From Candidatus Terasakiella magnetica (GTDB taxonomy: Bacteria; Pseudomonadota; Alphaproteobacteria; Rhodospirillales; Terasakiellaceae): DNA of 64,000 nucleotides. The stretch covers positions 62,001 through 126,000 of the forward strand of contig NZ_FLYE01000046.1 in the NCBI RefSeq assembly GCF_900093605.1. The letters are read 5' to 3'. The notes beneath the pieces were generated by a model. It did no database searches. It had not been told where the DNA came from and saw nothing but the letters and a program-made list of their open reading frames with translations. Below are positions 9,184 through 18,741 of the stretch, in pieces. Position numbers and translations under genes: made by a program. Positions within the stretch are counted from its first letter, which is position 1. The number at the start of each line of letters is the position of its first letter.

Positions 9184-10514
9184 CCTTAAAAGTACGTTTT
9201 GCGCCTTCACCAACCGGTATGCTGCACGTGGGTAACGCCCGCATGGCACTGGTTAATTATCTTTACGCCCGCAACGTTGGCGGTACTTTCTTGCTGCGTG
9301 TTGATGATACCGACCAAGAACGTTCCAAGCCGGAATATGAACAAGGCATCAAGGATGGGCTCACATGGTTGGGCTTAAGCTGGGATGAAGAAGAACACCA
9401 GTCTGCCCGTATGGAGCGCTACGAAGACGTTTTTGAAGACCTGAAATCCAAGGGTCTGGTTTATGACTGTTATGAAACGCCTGAAGAGCTTGATTATATG
9501 CGCAAGCGCCTGCGTTCACGCGGCAAGCCACCGATTTATGATCGCTCTGCTCTTGAACTCAGCGATGAAGCCAAAGAAAAGCTGAAAAGCGAAGGCCGTC
9601 AAGCACACTGGCGCTTTAAATTGCCACAAGATGATATTGAATGGACCGATTTGGTTCAAGGCGACAAGAAATTCTTGGCAGCAAACTTGGCTGACCCGGT
9701 GATCCGTCGCGCAGATGGGACATTCTTATATATGATGCCGTCTGCCATTGATGACATCGATATGGATGTGACCCACGTGTTGCGCGGGGAAGACCATGTA
9801 TCAAACACGGCGGTTCAAATTGCCATGTTTAAGGTGATGAATGACGGTAAATTCCCAGAATTTGCTCACCTGCCACTACTGTCTGGTACAGAAGGTGAAA
9901 AACTTTCCAAACGTATCGGCTCCCTTTCATTGGCTGAGCTGAAAGAAGATGGTCTGGAAGCCATGGCGATCAACAGCTTGTTGGCTCACCTTGGTACAAG
10001 TGAGAATGTGGAAGCCACTGATGATATGGACGCATTGGTTAAGTCGTTTGATATTGCAAGCTTTGGCCGTGGCACACCGAAATTTGATTCTAAAGAACTG
10101 GACCGTTTGAACTCCAAGCTTTTACATGACATGGATTGGGCAACAGCTTCTGCCCGCCTTGATATTGAGGGTGCGGATGAAACATTTTGGGAAGCGGTTC
10201 GCCCGAACCTGTCACGCCTTAAAGACACCAAAGATTGGGCCGATATCGTCTTTGGTAAGGTTACCCCTGTGATTGAAGATGCTGATTTTGCCAAAGCTGC
10301 CATGGCTGTTCTGCCAGAAGGTACATGGGATGACACCACATGGAAAACATGGACCAATGCAGTGAAAGAGGCCACGGGCGCCAAAGGTAAAGGCTTGTTC
10401 ATGCCACTTCGCCAAGCCTTAACGGGGATGAACCATGGACCGGAGCTTGGCGTTTTGCTGCCACTATTGGGACGTGAAAAAGTAGAAGCCCGCTTGCGTG
10501 GCGAAACGGCTTAA
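9180..10514 (+). CDS. gltX: Glutamyl-tRNA synthetase (class I)
   Basis: Charges tRNA-Glu, and possibly tRNA-Gln as in other alphaproteobacteria that use the amidotransferase route. The HIGH-type motif appears as PSPTGMLHVGNAR near the N-terminus, and the KMSKS-type motif as KLSKRIG at about residue 243. At 444 residues it is at the short end of the family. Many alphaproteobacteria carry two GltX copies, one specialised, and which type this is cannot be decided here. It starts inside the nadE stop codon. A GC hairpin separates it from cysS. Confidence 0.93.
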   Translation: MTLKVRFAPSPTGMLHVGNARMALVNYLYARNVGGTFLLRVDDTDQERSKPEYEQGIKDGLTWLGLSWDEEEHQSARMERYEDVFEDLKSKGLVYDCYETPEELDYMRKRLRSRGKPPIYDRSALELSDEAKEKLKSEGRQAHWRFKLPQDDIEWTDLVQGDKKFLAANLADPVIRRADGTFLYMMPSAIDDIDMDVTHVLRGEDHVSNTAVQIAMFKVMNDGKFPEFAHLPLLSGTEGEKLSKRIGSLSLAELKEDGLEAMAINSLLAHLGTSENVEATDDMDALVKSFDIASFGRGTPKFDSKELDRLNSKLLHDMDWATASARLDIEGADETFWEAVRPNLSRLKDTKDWADIVFGKVTPVIEDADFAKAAMAVLPEGTWDDTTWKTWTNAVKEATGAKGKGLFMPLRQALTGMNHGPELGVLLPLLGREKVEARLRGETA

Positions 10515-10526
10515 ATCAGACTGTGT

Positions 10527-10546
10527 GCCCCTGCAAAGGCAGGGGC
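10527..10546 (+). terminator. Hairpin between gltX and cysS
   Basis: GCCCCTGC and GCAGGGGC pair over 8 bp around a 4-base loop (AAAG). The bases after the stem (TTCTTGCTGG) form only a weak T tract, so this may be a leaky terminator or an RNA-stabilising hairpin. Confidence 0.5.
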
Positions 10547-10566
10547 TTCTTGCTGGGAAATAAAGA

Positions 10567-11934
10567 ATGACATTGCACATCTACAACACACTGACCCGTA
10601 AAAAAGAAGAGTTCAAACCGATCAATCCTGAGAAAGTCGGGATGTATGTGTGTGGACCAACGGTTTATGACTTTGCCCATATTGGTAATGCGCGCCCGGT
10701 CATTGTGTTTGATGTGCTCTATCGTTTGCTCAAAACGCTTTATTCAGATGTTACCTATGTGCGCAACATCACCGATGTGGATGACAAGATCAACGCCAAG
10801 TCCAAAGAGACAGGCGAAGATATCCGCACTATTACGGAGCGCACAGCGGCCATGTTCCATCAAGATATGGCTGCACTTAATGCAGGTAATCCTGATATTG
10901 AGCCCCGCGCGACCGAGCATATTGCTGAGATGATCGAGATGATCGAGCGTCTGATTGAAAATGGCAATGCTTATGCAGCAGATGGTCATGTGTTGTTCCA
11001 TGTGCCAAGCATGCCTGAATATGGCGCGCTGTCTGGTCGCAATATGGATGATATGATTGCCGGTGCACGTGTGGAAGTGGCTTCTTACAAAAAAGATCCG
11101 GCTGATTTTGTCTTGTGGAAACCATCTGAGGATGACGTGCCGGGATGGGAGTCCCCATGGGGGCGTGGTCGTCCGGGCTGGCATATTGAATGTTCAGCCA
11201 TGAGCCGTAAATATCTGGGGGATACCTTTGATATCCACGGCGGTGGGCATGATCTGATCTTCCCTCACCATGAAAATGAAATCGCACAAAGCTGCTGTGC
11301 AAACAAGACAGAGCGTTTTGCCAATTACTGGATGCATAATGGGCATTTGATGGTTGAAGGCGAGAAGATGTCCAAGTCTCTTGGGAACTTTTTCACCGTC
11401 CATGACCTGTTGGAAGAAGTCCCGGGTGAGGCTTTGCGTTTTTATATGTTATCTGCGCAATATCGCTCGCCCTTTGATTTCACCAAAGAAGGTGTGGCTG
11501 AAGCAAAATCGACCTTGGATCGTTTTTATACGGCCTTGCGCCAGAGCCAAGATGTGGAAGCCGCTGATGTGGAAGCGCCTGTTGAATTTATGGCAGCTCT
11601 CAAAGATGACCTTAATACACCATTGGCAATTTCGATTCTGCATGAGTTGTTGAGCGCTGTGAATAAAGATGCGGATCCTGATAACAAGGGCAGGTTGATT
11701 GCGGCAGCCAATATTCTCGGTATCTTACAACAAAATGTTGAAGAATGGCTAAAAGGCGGTTCTCAAGCGGCTTCAGGTCTTGATGAGGCGGATATTGAGC
11801 GTATGATCATTGAACGTCGTGATGCCAAGGCTAATAAAGACTTTGCCACGGCTGATCGTATCCGCGATGAATTGGATGCCCAAGGGATTGTTTTAGAAGA
11901 CGGTGCCGGGGGGACCAACTGGAAACGTAAATAA
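10567..11934 (+). CDS. cysS: Cysteinyl-tRNA synthetase
   Basis: Charges tRNA-Cys in the cytoplasm. The N-terminus [17 protein letters not shown] holds a zinc-ligand Cys and the HIGH motif (HIGN). The zinc site continues with WHIECSAMS and [24 protein letters not shown] is the second class I signature. The C-terminal helical part has the family's IxxRxxAKxxKDFATAD pattern. The length of 455 residues is normal. It follows gltX by 52 bases and probably belongs to the nadE-gltX-cysS transcription unit, modulated by the hairpin between them. Confidence 0.96.
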   Translation: MTLHIYNTLTRKKEEFKPINPEKVGMYVCGPTVYDFAHIGNARPVIVFDVLYRLLKTLYSDVTYVRNITDVDDKINAKSKETGEDIRTITERTAAMFHQDMAALNAGNPDIEPRATEHIAEMIEMIERLIENGNAYAADGHVLFHVPSMPEYGALSGRNMDDMIAGARVEVASYKKDPADFVLWKPSEDDVPGWESPWGRGRPGWHIECSAMSRKYLGDTFDIHGGGHDLIFPHHENEIAQSCCANKTERFANYWMHNGHLMVEGEKMSKSLGNFFTVHDLLEEVPGEALRFYMLSAQYRSPFDFTKEGVAEAKSTLDRFYTALRQSQDVEAADVEAPVEFMAALKDDLNTPLAISILHELLSAVNKDADPDNKGRLIAAANILGILQQNVEEWLKGGSQAASGLDEADIERMIIERRDAKANKDFATADRIRDELDAQGIVLEDGAGGTNWKRK

Positions 11935-11953
11935 GGTTTAGGAGTTTTCTTTC

Positions 11954-12718
11954 ATGAAGTTGCAGCCATTTGCCCTCCTTCTTATTGGTTTTGTTTGTTT
12001 TTCACTACCTGCCCATGCAGAAAGTCTGCTCATTGGCATTGGTTTGTCAAAACCGCCTTATGTCATTCAGGAACATAATGCGGGTGCGGAATATGAAATT
12101 GTGGAACGCGCAATTGAGCTTTCCGGTTTTTCCATGACACCTAAATACATGCCGATGAAGCGTATCCCCCATGCCCTAAATGGTGGGGCATTAGATGGGG
12201 GCATGAATATGCGTGCTCATATGCCTGTAGATGGTTTCTTTTCTAATGAGATTATTTCTTATCAGAATTATGCCATTACCCTAAAATCATCAGGCTTAAA
12301 AATTTCCCAAATTGCTGAGTTAAAAAACTATAGTGTCGTTTCTTTTCAAAATGCCCATAAGCTTTTGGGTCCAGACTATCAAGAGGCTGTGAAGGGGAAT
12401 AAGCAATATAGCGAACTTGCGAACCAAGAGTTACAAGTCAAAATGCTGGCAGCTGGTCGCAAACAAGTGGTGATTTCTGATTTCAGGATTTTTCTACATT
12501 TTAAAAAGCAGGTAGAACGTGAAACAGGTCGTAAAATTGACGTTCAGTTCCATGAAATCTTCATGCCTACGCCATATCGTGTTGCCTTTAGAAAAAGGAC
12601 CGTACGTGATCGTTTTGATGAGTCTCTAGAGTTTCTTAGAAAGTCTGGGGAATATGATCAAATCCTTGCTAAATATATTTCTGCTGATGATGTGAAAGCG
12701 GTTAACCTGACAAAATAG
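11954..12718 (+). CDS. Periplasmic solute-binding protein, family 3 (orphan)
   Basis: A cleaved signal peptide (MKLQPFALLLIGFVCFSLPAHA) is followed by a fold of the SBP_bac_3 type (about 230 residues). The typical pattern is present: a ligand lobe (IGLSKPPYVIQ), the second-lobe hinge and a closing KYI segment. An AGGAG site precedes the ATG. No permease or ATPase gene adjoins it, so it may work with a distant transporter or act as a sensor-linked binding protein. It resembles the second orphan at 26.3 kb in overall type. The ligand is unknown. Confidence 0.75.
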   Translation: MKLQPFALLLIGFVCFSLPAHAESLLIGIGLSKPPYVIQEHNAGAEYEIVERAIELSGFSMTPKYMPMKRIPHALNGGALDGGMNMRAHMPVDGFFSNEIISYQNYAITLKSSGLKISQIAELKNYSVVSFQNAHKLLGPDYQEAVKGNKQYSELANQELQVKMLAAGRKQVVISDFRIFLHFKKQVERETGRKIDVQFHEIFMPTPYRVAFRKRTVRDRFDESLEFLRKSGEYDQILAKYISADDVKAVNLTK

Positions 12719-12841
12719 AACTGTTTTTCACGGGCTTTATGGTGAGAGCAATTTATTTTTGCTTAAGGTGTAAGGGTTTTTCAGAAAATATTCCCTAATC
12801 CGTGTATATTGATTGGAAAGTTCAGTCTAAGGGTGCTGCAC

Positions 12842-14380
12842 GTGCGTTTTTTCATTCTATTTGTTTTTTTATCATTCTGTGTCACCAGCCTAGAACCTGT
12901 ATATGCACAAGGTTCAGGCGAGGCAATTTCCACACAGGATGAGGATAAGCCGTGGCTGAAAAAAAAGAAGAAAACAGATAAGAAAAAGAAGAAGAAACAG
13001 GCTTCAGCTTCTAAATCCTTTAAAAAAATGGCACGAGAACTCCTGGGGCGACCAAGTTGGAGTGATCGCTTTTTAAATCTGCTTGATCAGGATGTTGCAA
13101 AAATTGCCATTCATCCTTTTAAGGAAGAAGACCTGCCCATATCTCTTGAAGAGGCCCAGACTTATGTGGATGGCTTTACCCGCGCGCTTGTGCGCGAGGC
13201 GGATGGTCGCTATGCGATTGTGGGGCGCAAAGAACTAGGCGCGGTGGTAAGTGACATTAATGAAATGGGCACCCGCACAGAAAGTATAAATCCCCTTGGG
13301 GATTTGATTGCCCGGGCACGCTCCGACCTGTTGGCGGTTGGTAGTCTTTCTTTAAAAGGCGAAAAAATTATTCTGGCTTATAAGCTGGTGGAAACAGAAA
13401 GCGGGCGCATTGTTTCAGCAACGCAAAAGTCTTTTAAACGCAAGCAAGGTGAAACCCAGAAAGTCGGGGGGCTATCTGTGAAAGGTGCCGCCCAAAAAGC
13501 CTCAGCCCAGTTGATGCGTGATCTTGTGGAGGTGCGCAAGATCATGGTTGAAGGGCTGCGTTATCAAACCAGTGGCATCCACACGGGTTTTGGGCGCTAT
13601 TTCATGGGGCTTTTAAGTGATGGTTTGCGAAAACAGGCCGCCAGTGGACCGCGCAACATCAATGATCTAAGTATCAGTGCTTTTGAAATTGAAGAAGAAC
13701 GTTTTCGCGGGTTAAAGCTTGCCAAGGGGAGCCTTAACAATCAAGAAAACCAGCGTCAAAAACGCGATTATATCCTCAAAGGAACCTATTGGGTGTTTGA
13801 GCAATGGGTAGAAATCCGCCTCACCCTTGAAGGCGCTGATGGGCGATCTATTGCATGGCGGGGGCGCATTGTGCGCAGTGAAATCCCTGAAAGTTTTGAG
13901 CTCATCCCACCGCCAGCACCCATTGATGAAGAGGCACGCAAAGCCCTTGGGCCAATCGATCTTTATGTGACCAGTAATAAAGGCGATAATCCTTTATTTA
14001 AAATCGGGCAGAAAATGGTTCTGGCGTTGCGCGCACAAGAAGATGCCTATGTGAGCTGTTATTATTTTCAGGCCGATGGGGCTTTCTTTAAAATCTTTCC
14101 CAACCGTTTTATGACTTCTGGCAAAATCAATGGCGGCTTTACCCAGCATATCCCTTCTGCCGGGATGCCGTTTGCTTTTGAGTTTTCACCGCCAAGCGGG
14201 GTGGAAGCGGTGAAATGTTTTGCAACAGATGTTGAGGTAACAAAGCGCCTTGCCCCCCATATAGGAAAGGCTGCGTTTGAACCTTTGTCACTGCAAAATG
14301 AGCATGAACTGACAAAAATCTATCGCAGCCTTCGTGATGTCACGCTAAGTGAGGCATCCCTGATCGTTACTGTTCAGTAA
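12842..14380 (+). CDS. Exported protein with C-terminal DUF4384-like domain
   Basis: The protein begins with a signal peptide (VRFFILFVFLSFCVTS, cleavage near YAQ). A very Lys-rich stretch of about 25 residues follows (DKKKKKKQ within it). A middle region resembles the peptidoglycan-side nucleotide-free CsgG/TolB-like fold (KIAIHPFKEEDL, then YAIVGRKEL). The end resembles DUF4384 (YVSCYYFQADGAFFKIFPN), a domain seen in envelope and Ser/Thr-kinase proteins. The frame opens at TTG 12809, but AAGGG at 12829-12833 places the start at GTG 12842 (512 residues). The function is not known. The domain names are recognised by pattern, with moderate certainty. Confidence 0.65.
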   Translation: MRFFILFVFLSFCVTSLEPVYAQGSGEAISTQDEDKPWLKKKKKTDKKKKKKQASASKSFKKMARELLGRPSWSDRFLNLLDQDVAKIAIHPFKEEDLPISLEEAQTYVDGFTRALVREADGRYAIVGRKELGAVVSDINEMGTRTESINPLGDLIARARSDLLAVGSLSLKGEKIILAYKLVETESGRIVSATQKSFKRKQGETQKVGGLSVKGAAQKASAQLMRDLVEVRKIMVEGLRYQTSGIHTGFGRYFMGLLSDGLRKQAASGPRNINDLSISAFEIEEERFRGLKLAKGSLNNQENQRQKRDYILKGTYWVFEQWVEIRLTLEGADGRSIAWRGRIVRSEIPESFELIPPPAPIDEEARKALGPIDLYVTSNKGDNPLFKIGQKMVLALRAQEDAYVSCYYFQADGAFFKIFPNRFMTSGKINGGFTQHIPSAGMPFAFEFSPPSGVEAVKCFATDVEVTKRLAPHIGKAAFEPLSLQNEHELTKIYRSLRDVTLSEASLIVTVQ

Positions 14381-14382
14381 GA

Positions 14383-14901
14383 TCAGTCATCATAAGCAAC
14401 CAATGTGTCAAACGGCACCCCATCAAGACGCTCACGCCCGTTTAGGAAGGTGAGCTCAATCATGCAGGCCGTGCCGACTACTTCTGCGCCAACGTCTTTA
14501 AACAGTTTAATGGCGGCTTCCATGGTGCCACCTGTTGCCAGCAGGTCATCTAAAATGACAACGCGTTGACCGGGCTTGACGCAATCGGCCTGAATTTCAA
14601 TGGTGTTGGAACCATATTCAAGATCATAATCATATTGGATGGTTTCACCAGGTAGTTTGCCTTTTTTGCGCACCATGGTAAAGCCAAGGCCGAGTTTAAG
14701 CGCAAGAGGGGCTGCAACCAAAAAACCACGGGCATCAAGGCCTGCAAGGATATCAGGTTGATGGCGGCTAACGATTTTTGCCATACGGCCCATGGCGACT
14801 TGCCATGCATCGGGCTCTGCCAACAATGTGGAAATGTCGTAAAATAAAATGCCCGGTTTTGGAAAATCAGGAATGCCGCGGATATGGTCTTTTAGGTCCA
14901 T
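14383..14901 (-). CDS. apt: Adenine phosphoribosyltransferase
   Basis: Salvages adenine to AMP using PRPP. The start [20 protein letters not shown], the FxDIS-type YDISTLL segment and the PRPP loop [14 protein letters not shown] are all in family order. The frame continues upstream as far as 15216, but that extension overlaps the TAXI gene. The ATG at 14901 has an AAAGGGGG site just before it and gives 172 residues, the usual Apt length. The gene is convergent with the DUF4384 gene and divergent from the TAXI gene. Confidence 0.95.
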   Translation of the reverse strand: MDLKDHIRGIPDFPKPGILFYDISTLLAEPDAWQVAMGRMAKIVSRHQPDILAGLDARGFLVAAPLALKLGLGFTMVRKKGKLPGETIQYDYDLEYGSNTIEIQADCVKPGQRVVILDDLLATGGTMEAAIKLFKDVGAEVVGTACMIELTFLNGRERLDGVPFDTLVAYDD

Positions 14902-15036
14902 TATAACCCCCTTTAAAATAAGATTGCGCTCATCATAATAAGGGCTTTGGTCTGTGTCATTTAAAATCCTTGGGTTCGCCAACATCATATGTCTATAATG
15001 TTGACCAAATGTGCAGCTTTGGGGGATGGATAAGAT

Positions 15037-16014
15037 ATGCCTGTTTATAAAATCATATGGTGTTTGGCTGTAATGCTTGGGGCATTGTTTGCTGCCCTTC
15101 CTTTTGCTCATGCCAGCCAGATGTTTATTACCATTGGTACAGCGGGTGTAACCGGGGTTTATTATCCAACGGGCGGGGCGATTTGTCGCTTGGTCAATAA
15201 GGAACGCAAGGAACATGGCATTCGGTGCTCCGTTGAATCAACAGACGGCTCAGCCCATAATATTACCTCCATTCGCGAAGATGATCTAAATTTCGGGATT
15301 GCCCAATCAGATGTGCAGGCTGCAGCTTGGTCTGGGAGCCACAGCTTTGAAGAGGCAGGGCGTTTTAAAAAACTGCGCGCGGTTTTTTCCGTTCATGGGG
15401 AGCCTTTGCAGCTTGTCGTGCGAAAAGATGCGGGCATTGATACATTTAAAGACGTTAAAGGCAAAAGGGTAAATCTGGGCAATATCGATTCCGGTCAACG
15501 CGAAACCATGATGCGTATTCTTGGGCATTTGGGCTGGGATGAAAAAGATTTTTCCTATGCGGGAAGCCTGAAATCAACGGAGCAATCCAAGGCCTTATGT
15601 AACAACAAGCTGGATGCGGTTTTTTTTACAGCAGGCATTCCCAACGCCTCTGTGAAAGAGGCAACAACATCTTGTGATACAAAGCTGATTTCGATGACAG
15701 GGCAGTGGGTTGATAGTTTTATCGCCAAATACCCGCAATATTCTAAAGCCGTGATCCCAGCAGGCACATATCGTGGCACGGAAAGTGATATCCACACTTT
15801 GGGCCCAAAGGCAACGGTGGTTTCTTCAACCAAAACATCTGATGAAATTGTCTATCAGGTGGTGAGATCCGTGATGGATCATTTTTCAGCCTTTAAGAAA
15901 CTCCATCCAGCTTTTAAACATATAAAGAAGTCGCAAATGATTAAAGATGGGCTGTCCGCACCGCTGCATCGTGGGGCGATTAAATATTATAAAGAAGTGG
16001 GCTTATTGAAATAA
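15037..16014 (+). CDS. TAXI-family TRAP transporter solute-binding protein
   Basis: A periplasmic receptor of the TRAP-TAXI type. A signal peptide (about 1-26, ending FAHA) precedes the diagnostic [20 protein letters not shown], then [12 protein letters not shown] and the lobe-2 sequence that ends with a YKEVGL tail. The 325-residue length is normal. TAXI receptors normally work with a fused DctQM membrane subunit, and none is encoded in this window, so the transporter lies elsewhere. The ligand could be a dicarboxylate or glutamate-like compound by family precedent only. Confidence 0.88.
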   Translation: MPVYKIIWCLAVMLGALFAALPFAHASQMFITIGTAGVTGVYYPTGGAICRLVNKERKEHGIRCSVESTDGSAHNITSIREDDLNFGIAQSDVQAAAWSGSHSFEEAGRFKKLRAVFSVHGEPLQLVVRKDAGIDTFKDVKGKRVNLGNIDSGQRETMMRILGHLGWDEKDFSYAGSLKSTEQSKALCNNKLDAVFFTAGIPNASVKEATTSCDTKLISMTGQWVDSFIAKYPQYSKAVIPAGTYRGTESDIHTLGPKATVVSSTKTSDEIVYQVVRSVMDHFSAFKKLHPAFKHIKKSQMIKDGLSAPLHRGAIKYYKEVGLLK

Positions 16015-16017
16015 ACT

Positions 16018-17571
16018 TTATTTCTTTAAACGCTCAATAGGCAGGTTAAAGGGTGCGCGCAATTTGTCTGTGGTTTTGACCAGTGCAATCCCACCTAAAA
16101 GCGTGCTGCCCAGGTCAATCATCTCGCCTAGTTGCTCGCGTTTATTAATGCTGAAGCTGTAAAGCTTGGCTTGGATTGATGCGGCATGTTTATGCAGGGC
16201 GCTCACTTGTTCAGCCGTTATGGCTGTTTCTTCACTCATGCTCTGGAAATCAACCCCAATCCAGCTGAACTCTTTACATAAGGGGGCTTTAAAGCCATTG
16301 CTCCCAATGGGGCGAAAAGCAAGTGCATGGACCTGTGGGCTCAGTTGTTCACAAAGGTCTTGAAGCGGGGCCTCTTCCCATTTTCCATCGTCCATAATCT
16401 CTAAAACCAGATAGTTCTGGCGCAGGTTTTCTGTATATTTTGTCAGGCCTGCCAAGAAATCCTCAAGCTGTTCTTGCCTTAAAGAAGTGGAGTGAATGGG
16501 GAGGAAAACAGGGGTGATGACTTTTTTACTGATCATGGGGAACAGCGCTTTTGCCGTTTCCTGTAAAAGCCAGAGATCAACCTTTAGGCAGTCTTTTGGA
16601 GTGCGATAGCCCGCATATGCCGGAACCCCTTCAAGGTGGCGTCCCTCAGCAGTATCAAAACAAAGAATACTTCTATAGATGCAGAGACTTTCTTGAGTTT
16701 TTTCCCAACAAGGTTGAAAGCGTGCAGTATATTTGGGTTTCGCCTTTGGCTTGGTCTGTTTTTGTTTTACGGGTTCTTCTTGGGCGCTGATGGATTTCCA
16801 TTGCGGGTCAGCATCGGCTTCTTTACCTGTTTCAGGCGCTTTGTTTTTTTGCCAGTCTTGGGAAGCTTCCGGATCATTGTCCAGTTGTTGCTTTTTCCAA
16901 TCTGTATTGGCTTCTACATTTTCATGGGCGTCTTTTTGCCAGTCGGTCTCAGCTTCTTCATGTTCCCATTTCTTTTTCTTCCAATCAGGACTGTCGTCAT
17001 CTTGATCATCTTGCTTGGCATCTAAATCTTTGATAGGGGCGGGATCACCTGCGGCCTCGCCTTCACGACCGACTTCTTCAAGTTTAGCAATATTTAAGGT
17101 GCCGTCTTCATTTAAGGCGTCTTTGGGGTCAACGCCTGCCACGCGCACAAGCGGGCGACGCCCGCCATCAAAACGCTCGCCAATAATTTTAAACCCAAGC
17201 TCTTCAGAAATCTCAAAGGCACGTGCGGTCCCTTCTATTTCTGAAAGGGCAGGAAACAGCATAATATAGATTTCCCGGCTTTGATGTTCCCAACGGTTTC
17301 CCTCACCAATACGTTCACGCAGCAGATTTTCTGTGAGCATTTGGATTTTAGCTTCACGGGCATCCCAAGTATCGCCAAGGGCTTGGTGGAATTCTGTTAG
17401 GCTGAGGATATGCAGCTTGCCAAGGTCTTCATTTTCGTCTTGATTGATAACATCTTCAATACTGACTGAAATATTTTCAGCCATAAATCCATCATCATCA
17501 ATATGGACGAGTGAACTTCCTGATGTTTGCCCACTAAAGAGTTTCTTGGCTTTCTTGACCCATTTAAACAC
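16018..17571 (-). CDS. Degenerate GGDEF/EAL-like protein with Trp-repeat acidic linker
   Basis: Not a protein I can name. The start is a GTG and the length 517 residues. Residues about 50-145 follow a GGDEF-like pattern (ILSLTEFHQAL, then IYIMLFPALSE), but the GGDEF signature itself is missing. Residues about 282-517 follow an EAL-like pattern (ARFQPCWE, LVLEIMDDG, WIGVDFQSM, DLGSTLLGGIAL) and lack EAL and DDFGTG. Between them is an acidic linker with five Trp motifs at W197, W211, W225, W240 and W258 (DWKK, DWQK, DWKK, DWQK, QWKS). With the catalytic residues lost, a binding or scaffold role is more likely than enzymatic activity. The domain reading is inference. The gene ends 3 bases from the convergent TAXI gene. 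Confidence 0.6.
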   Translation of the reverse strand: MFKWVKKAKKLFSGQTSGSSLVHIDDDGFMAENISVSIEDVINQDENEDLGKLHILSLTEFHQALGDTWDAREAKIQMLTENLLRERIGEGNRWEHQSREIYIMLFPALSEIEGTARAFEISEELGFKIIGERFDGGRRPLVRVAGVDPKDALNEDGTLNIAKLEEVGREGEAAGDPAPIKDLDAKQDDQDDDSPDWKKKKWEHEEAETDWQKDAHENVEANTDWKKQQLDNDPEASQDWQKNKAPETGKEADADPQWKSISAQEEPVKQKQTKPKAKPKYTARFQPCWEKTQESLCIYRSILCFDTAEGRHLEGVPAYAGYRTPKDCLKVDLWLLQETAKALFPMISKKVITPVFLPIHSTSLRQEQLEDFLAGLTKYTENLRQNYLVLEIMDDGKWEEAPLQDLCEQLSPQVHALAFRPIGSNGFKAPLCKEFSWIGVDFQSMSEETAITAEQVSALHKHAASIQAKLYSFSINKREQLGEMIDLGSTLLGGIALVKTTDKLRAPFNLPIERLKK

Positions 17572-17690
17572 GATGATGCTACCTTGTTATTCTATCTTCT
17601 TTTCCCTTATGTAACAGCTTGTTCCCCATAGGAAAAGAGCGAAGGTGGGTAAGACCTGCGCTCTTTTGTATAGTATGGTTTATTCTCTAC

Positions 17691-18554
17691 TTAGCGGCGG
17701 TATTCTTCTGGCAGGAATAAGAGCCCGTCGGTCTCTTCCCCCATGGAATTATGGCATTCAAAACAGAAGTTCATGCCAGCTGAGTTTTTACCCCCGGTTT
17801 GGCCCCACAGGCTGCCATCGGCATTGATCATGGTATATTTCCAATTCCAAGATGCCGTGTTCCAGCCCGTTGGCATTTTCTCCATCATAAAGAGCGGGCC
17901 GATTTCTGCGGTACCATCTTTTTTGCCCACAATGGTTGGTTTGGCAATGAGGGAGCCCGCAGGCAATGTGCCAGCCTTTTCCCATTTGGCATAATCTTTA
18001 CCTGTTTCATTTACGATATTAACAAGATAACGCTCGCCATGGGTGCTGGATTGATAGGGGCTTTTGGTAACATTAATCCAATCAAAAAATTGGCCTGTGC
18101 CTTTTACACCAGATTTGGCATAGGTGGTGCGCATGGCCCCAACAAGGCGATCCCATTCAGCCGTGGCTTGTGCATTGGTGAGTTCTTCTGGCTCAGCCGC
18201 AGCACAGGGATTGGCAGCACAAGGATTAGCCGCGCACGGGTTCTTGGCTGCACACGGGTTTGCGGCACATGGGTTTTTCGCAGCGTATGGGTTAGCCGCG
18301 CACGGGTTCTTGGCTGCACAAGGATTTGCGGCACAGGGGTTTTTCGCAGCGCAAGGATTGGCCGCACACGGGTTTGCCGCACATGGATTAGCTGCGCAGG
18401 GGTTTTTGGCACAACAAGGGTTTTGGGCACAGGCTTTGGCAGCGCATGGGTTGGCTTGGGCAGGTTGGATATTGCCCATGGTCGCAATACCTATTCCAAG
18501 CCCGAGAGCAAGAGGGGTGATAGAGCTACAGAAAAGTGTCTTGCGAAAAGTCAT
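17691..18554 (-). CDS. Exported cytochrome P460-like protein with Cys-rich NPCAA repeat
   Basis: A signal peptide (about 1-34, ending AQA) is followed by residues 35-120, built almost only of NPCAA and NPCAAK units with 16 cysteines. The C-terminal domain (about 125-287) resembles cytochrome P460: RYLVNIVNETGKDYAKW in the middle and one haem c attachment motif, CFECH, at 264-268. Relatives with this domain handle hydroxylamine, NO or simply electrons in the periplasm. The Cys repeat is not part of the classic enzyme and could bind metal or redox-buffer. One unit reads NPYAAK, a TGC to TAC change. A GGAGG site fixes the start at 18554. The gene stands alone. Confidence 0.8.
   Translation of the reverse strand: MTFRKTLFCSSITPLALGLGIGIATMGNIQPAQANPCAAKACAQNPCCAKNPCAANPCAANPCAANPCAAKNPCAANPCAAKNPCAANPYAAKNPCAANPCAAKNPCAANPCAANPCAAAEPEELTNAQATAEWDRLVGAMRTTYAKSGVKGTGQFFDWINVTKSPYQSSTHGERYLVNIVNETGKDYAKWEKAGTLPAGSLIAKPTIVGKKDGTAEIGPLFMMEKMPTGWNTASWNWKYTMINADGSLWGQTGGKNSAGMNFCFECHNSMGEETDGLLFLPEEYRR
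18195..18452 (-). repeat. Tandem NPCAA/NPCAAK coding repeat
   Basis: About 15 imperfect units of 15 or 18 bases in tandem encode residues 35-120 of the P460-like protein. Synonymous differences and one Cys-to-Tyr change (near 18285) show it is an aged array rather than a fresh expansion. Confidence 0.85.
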
Positions 18555-18741
18555 GATGCCTCCAAATATGTCTGATGGACGGGGATGTCCGTAAAAGGAT
18601 GTTGCCTTAAAATAACTATGATCCTTTGCCTGCTTTGGGTCTTTAAACAAAGCCATCACAGACCATCAACAAAATGTGATGACCAAGTGAACATCAAAGG
18701 CTTATAGTGAGAGTAAGGATGACCATGAGGGGCAAGAGCAA

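Noticed and set aside
14902-15216. N-terminal extension of Apt
   Set aside because: It overlaps the divergent TAXI gene, lacks family similarity, and the AAAGGGGG site fixes ATG 14901.
17799-18575. 258-residue plus-strand open frame opposite the P460 gene
   Set aside because: It is an antisense shadow of the Cys-repeat coding region. The repeat removes stop codons in several frames. The minus strand has the signal peptide, ribosome site and haem motif.
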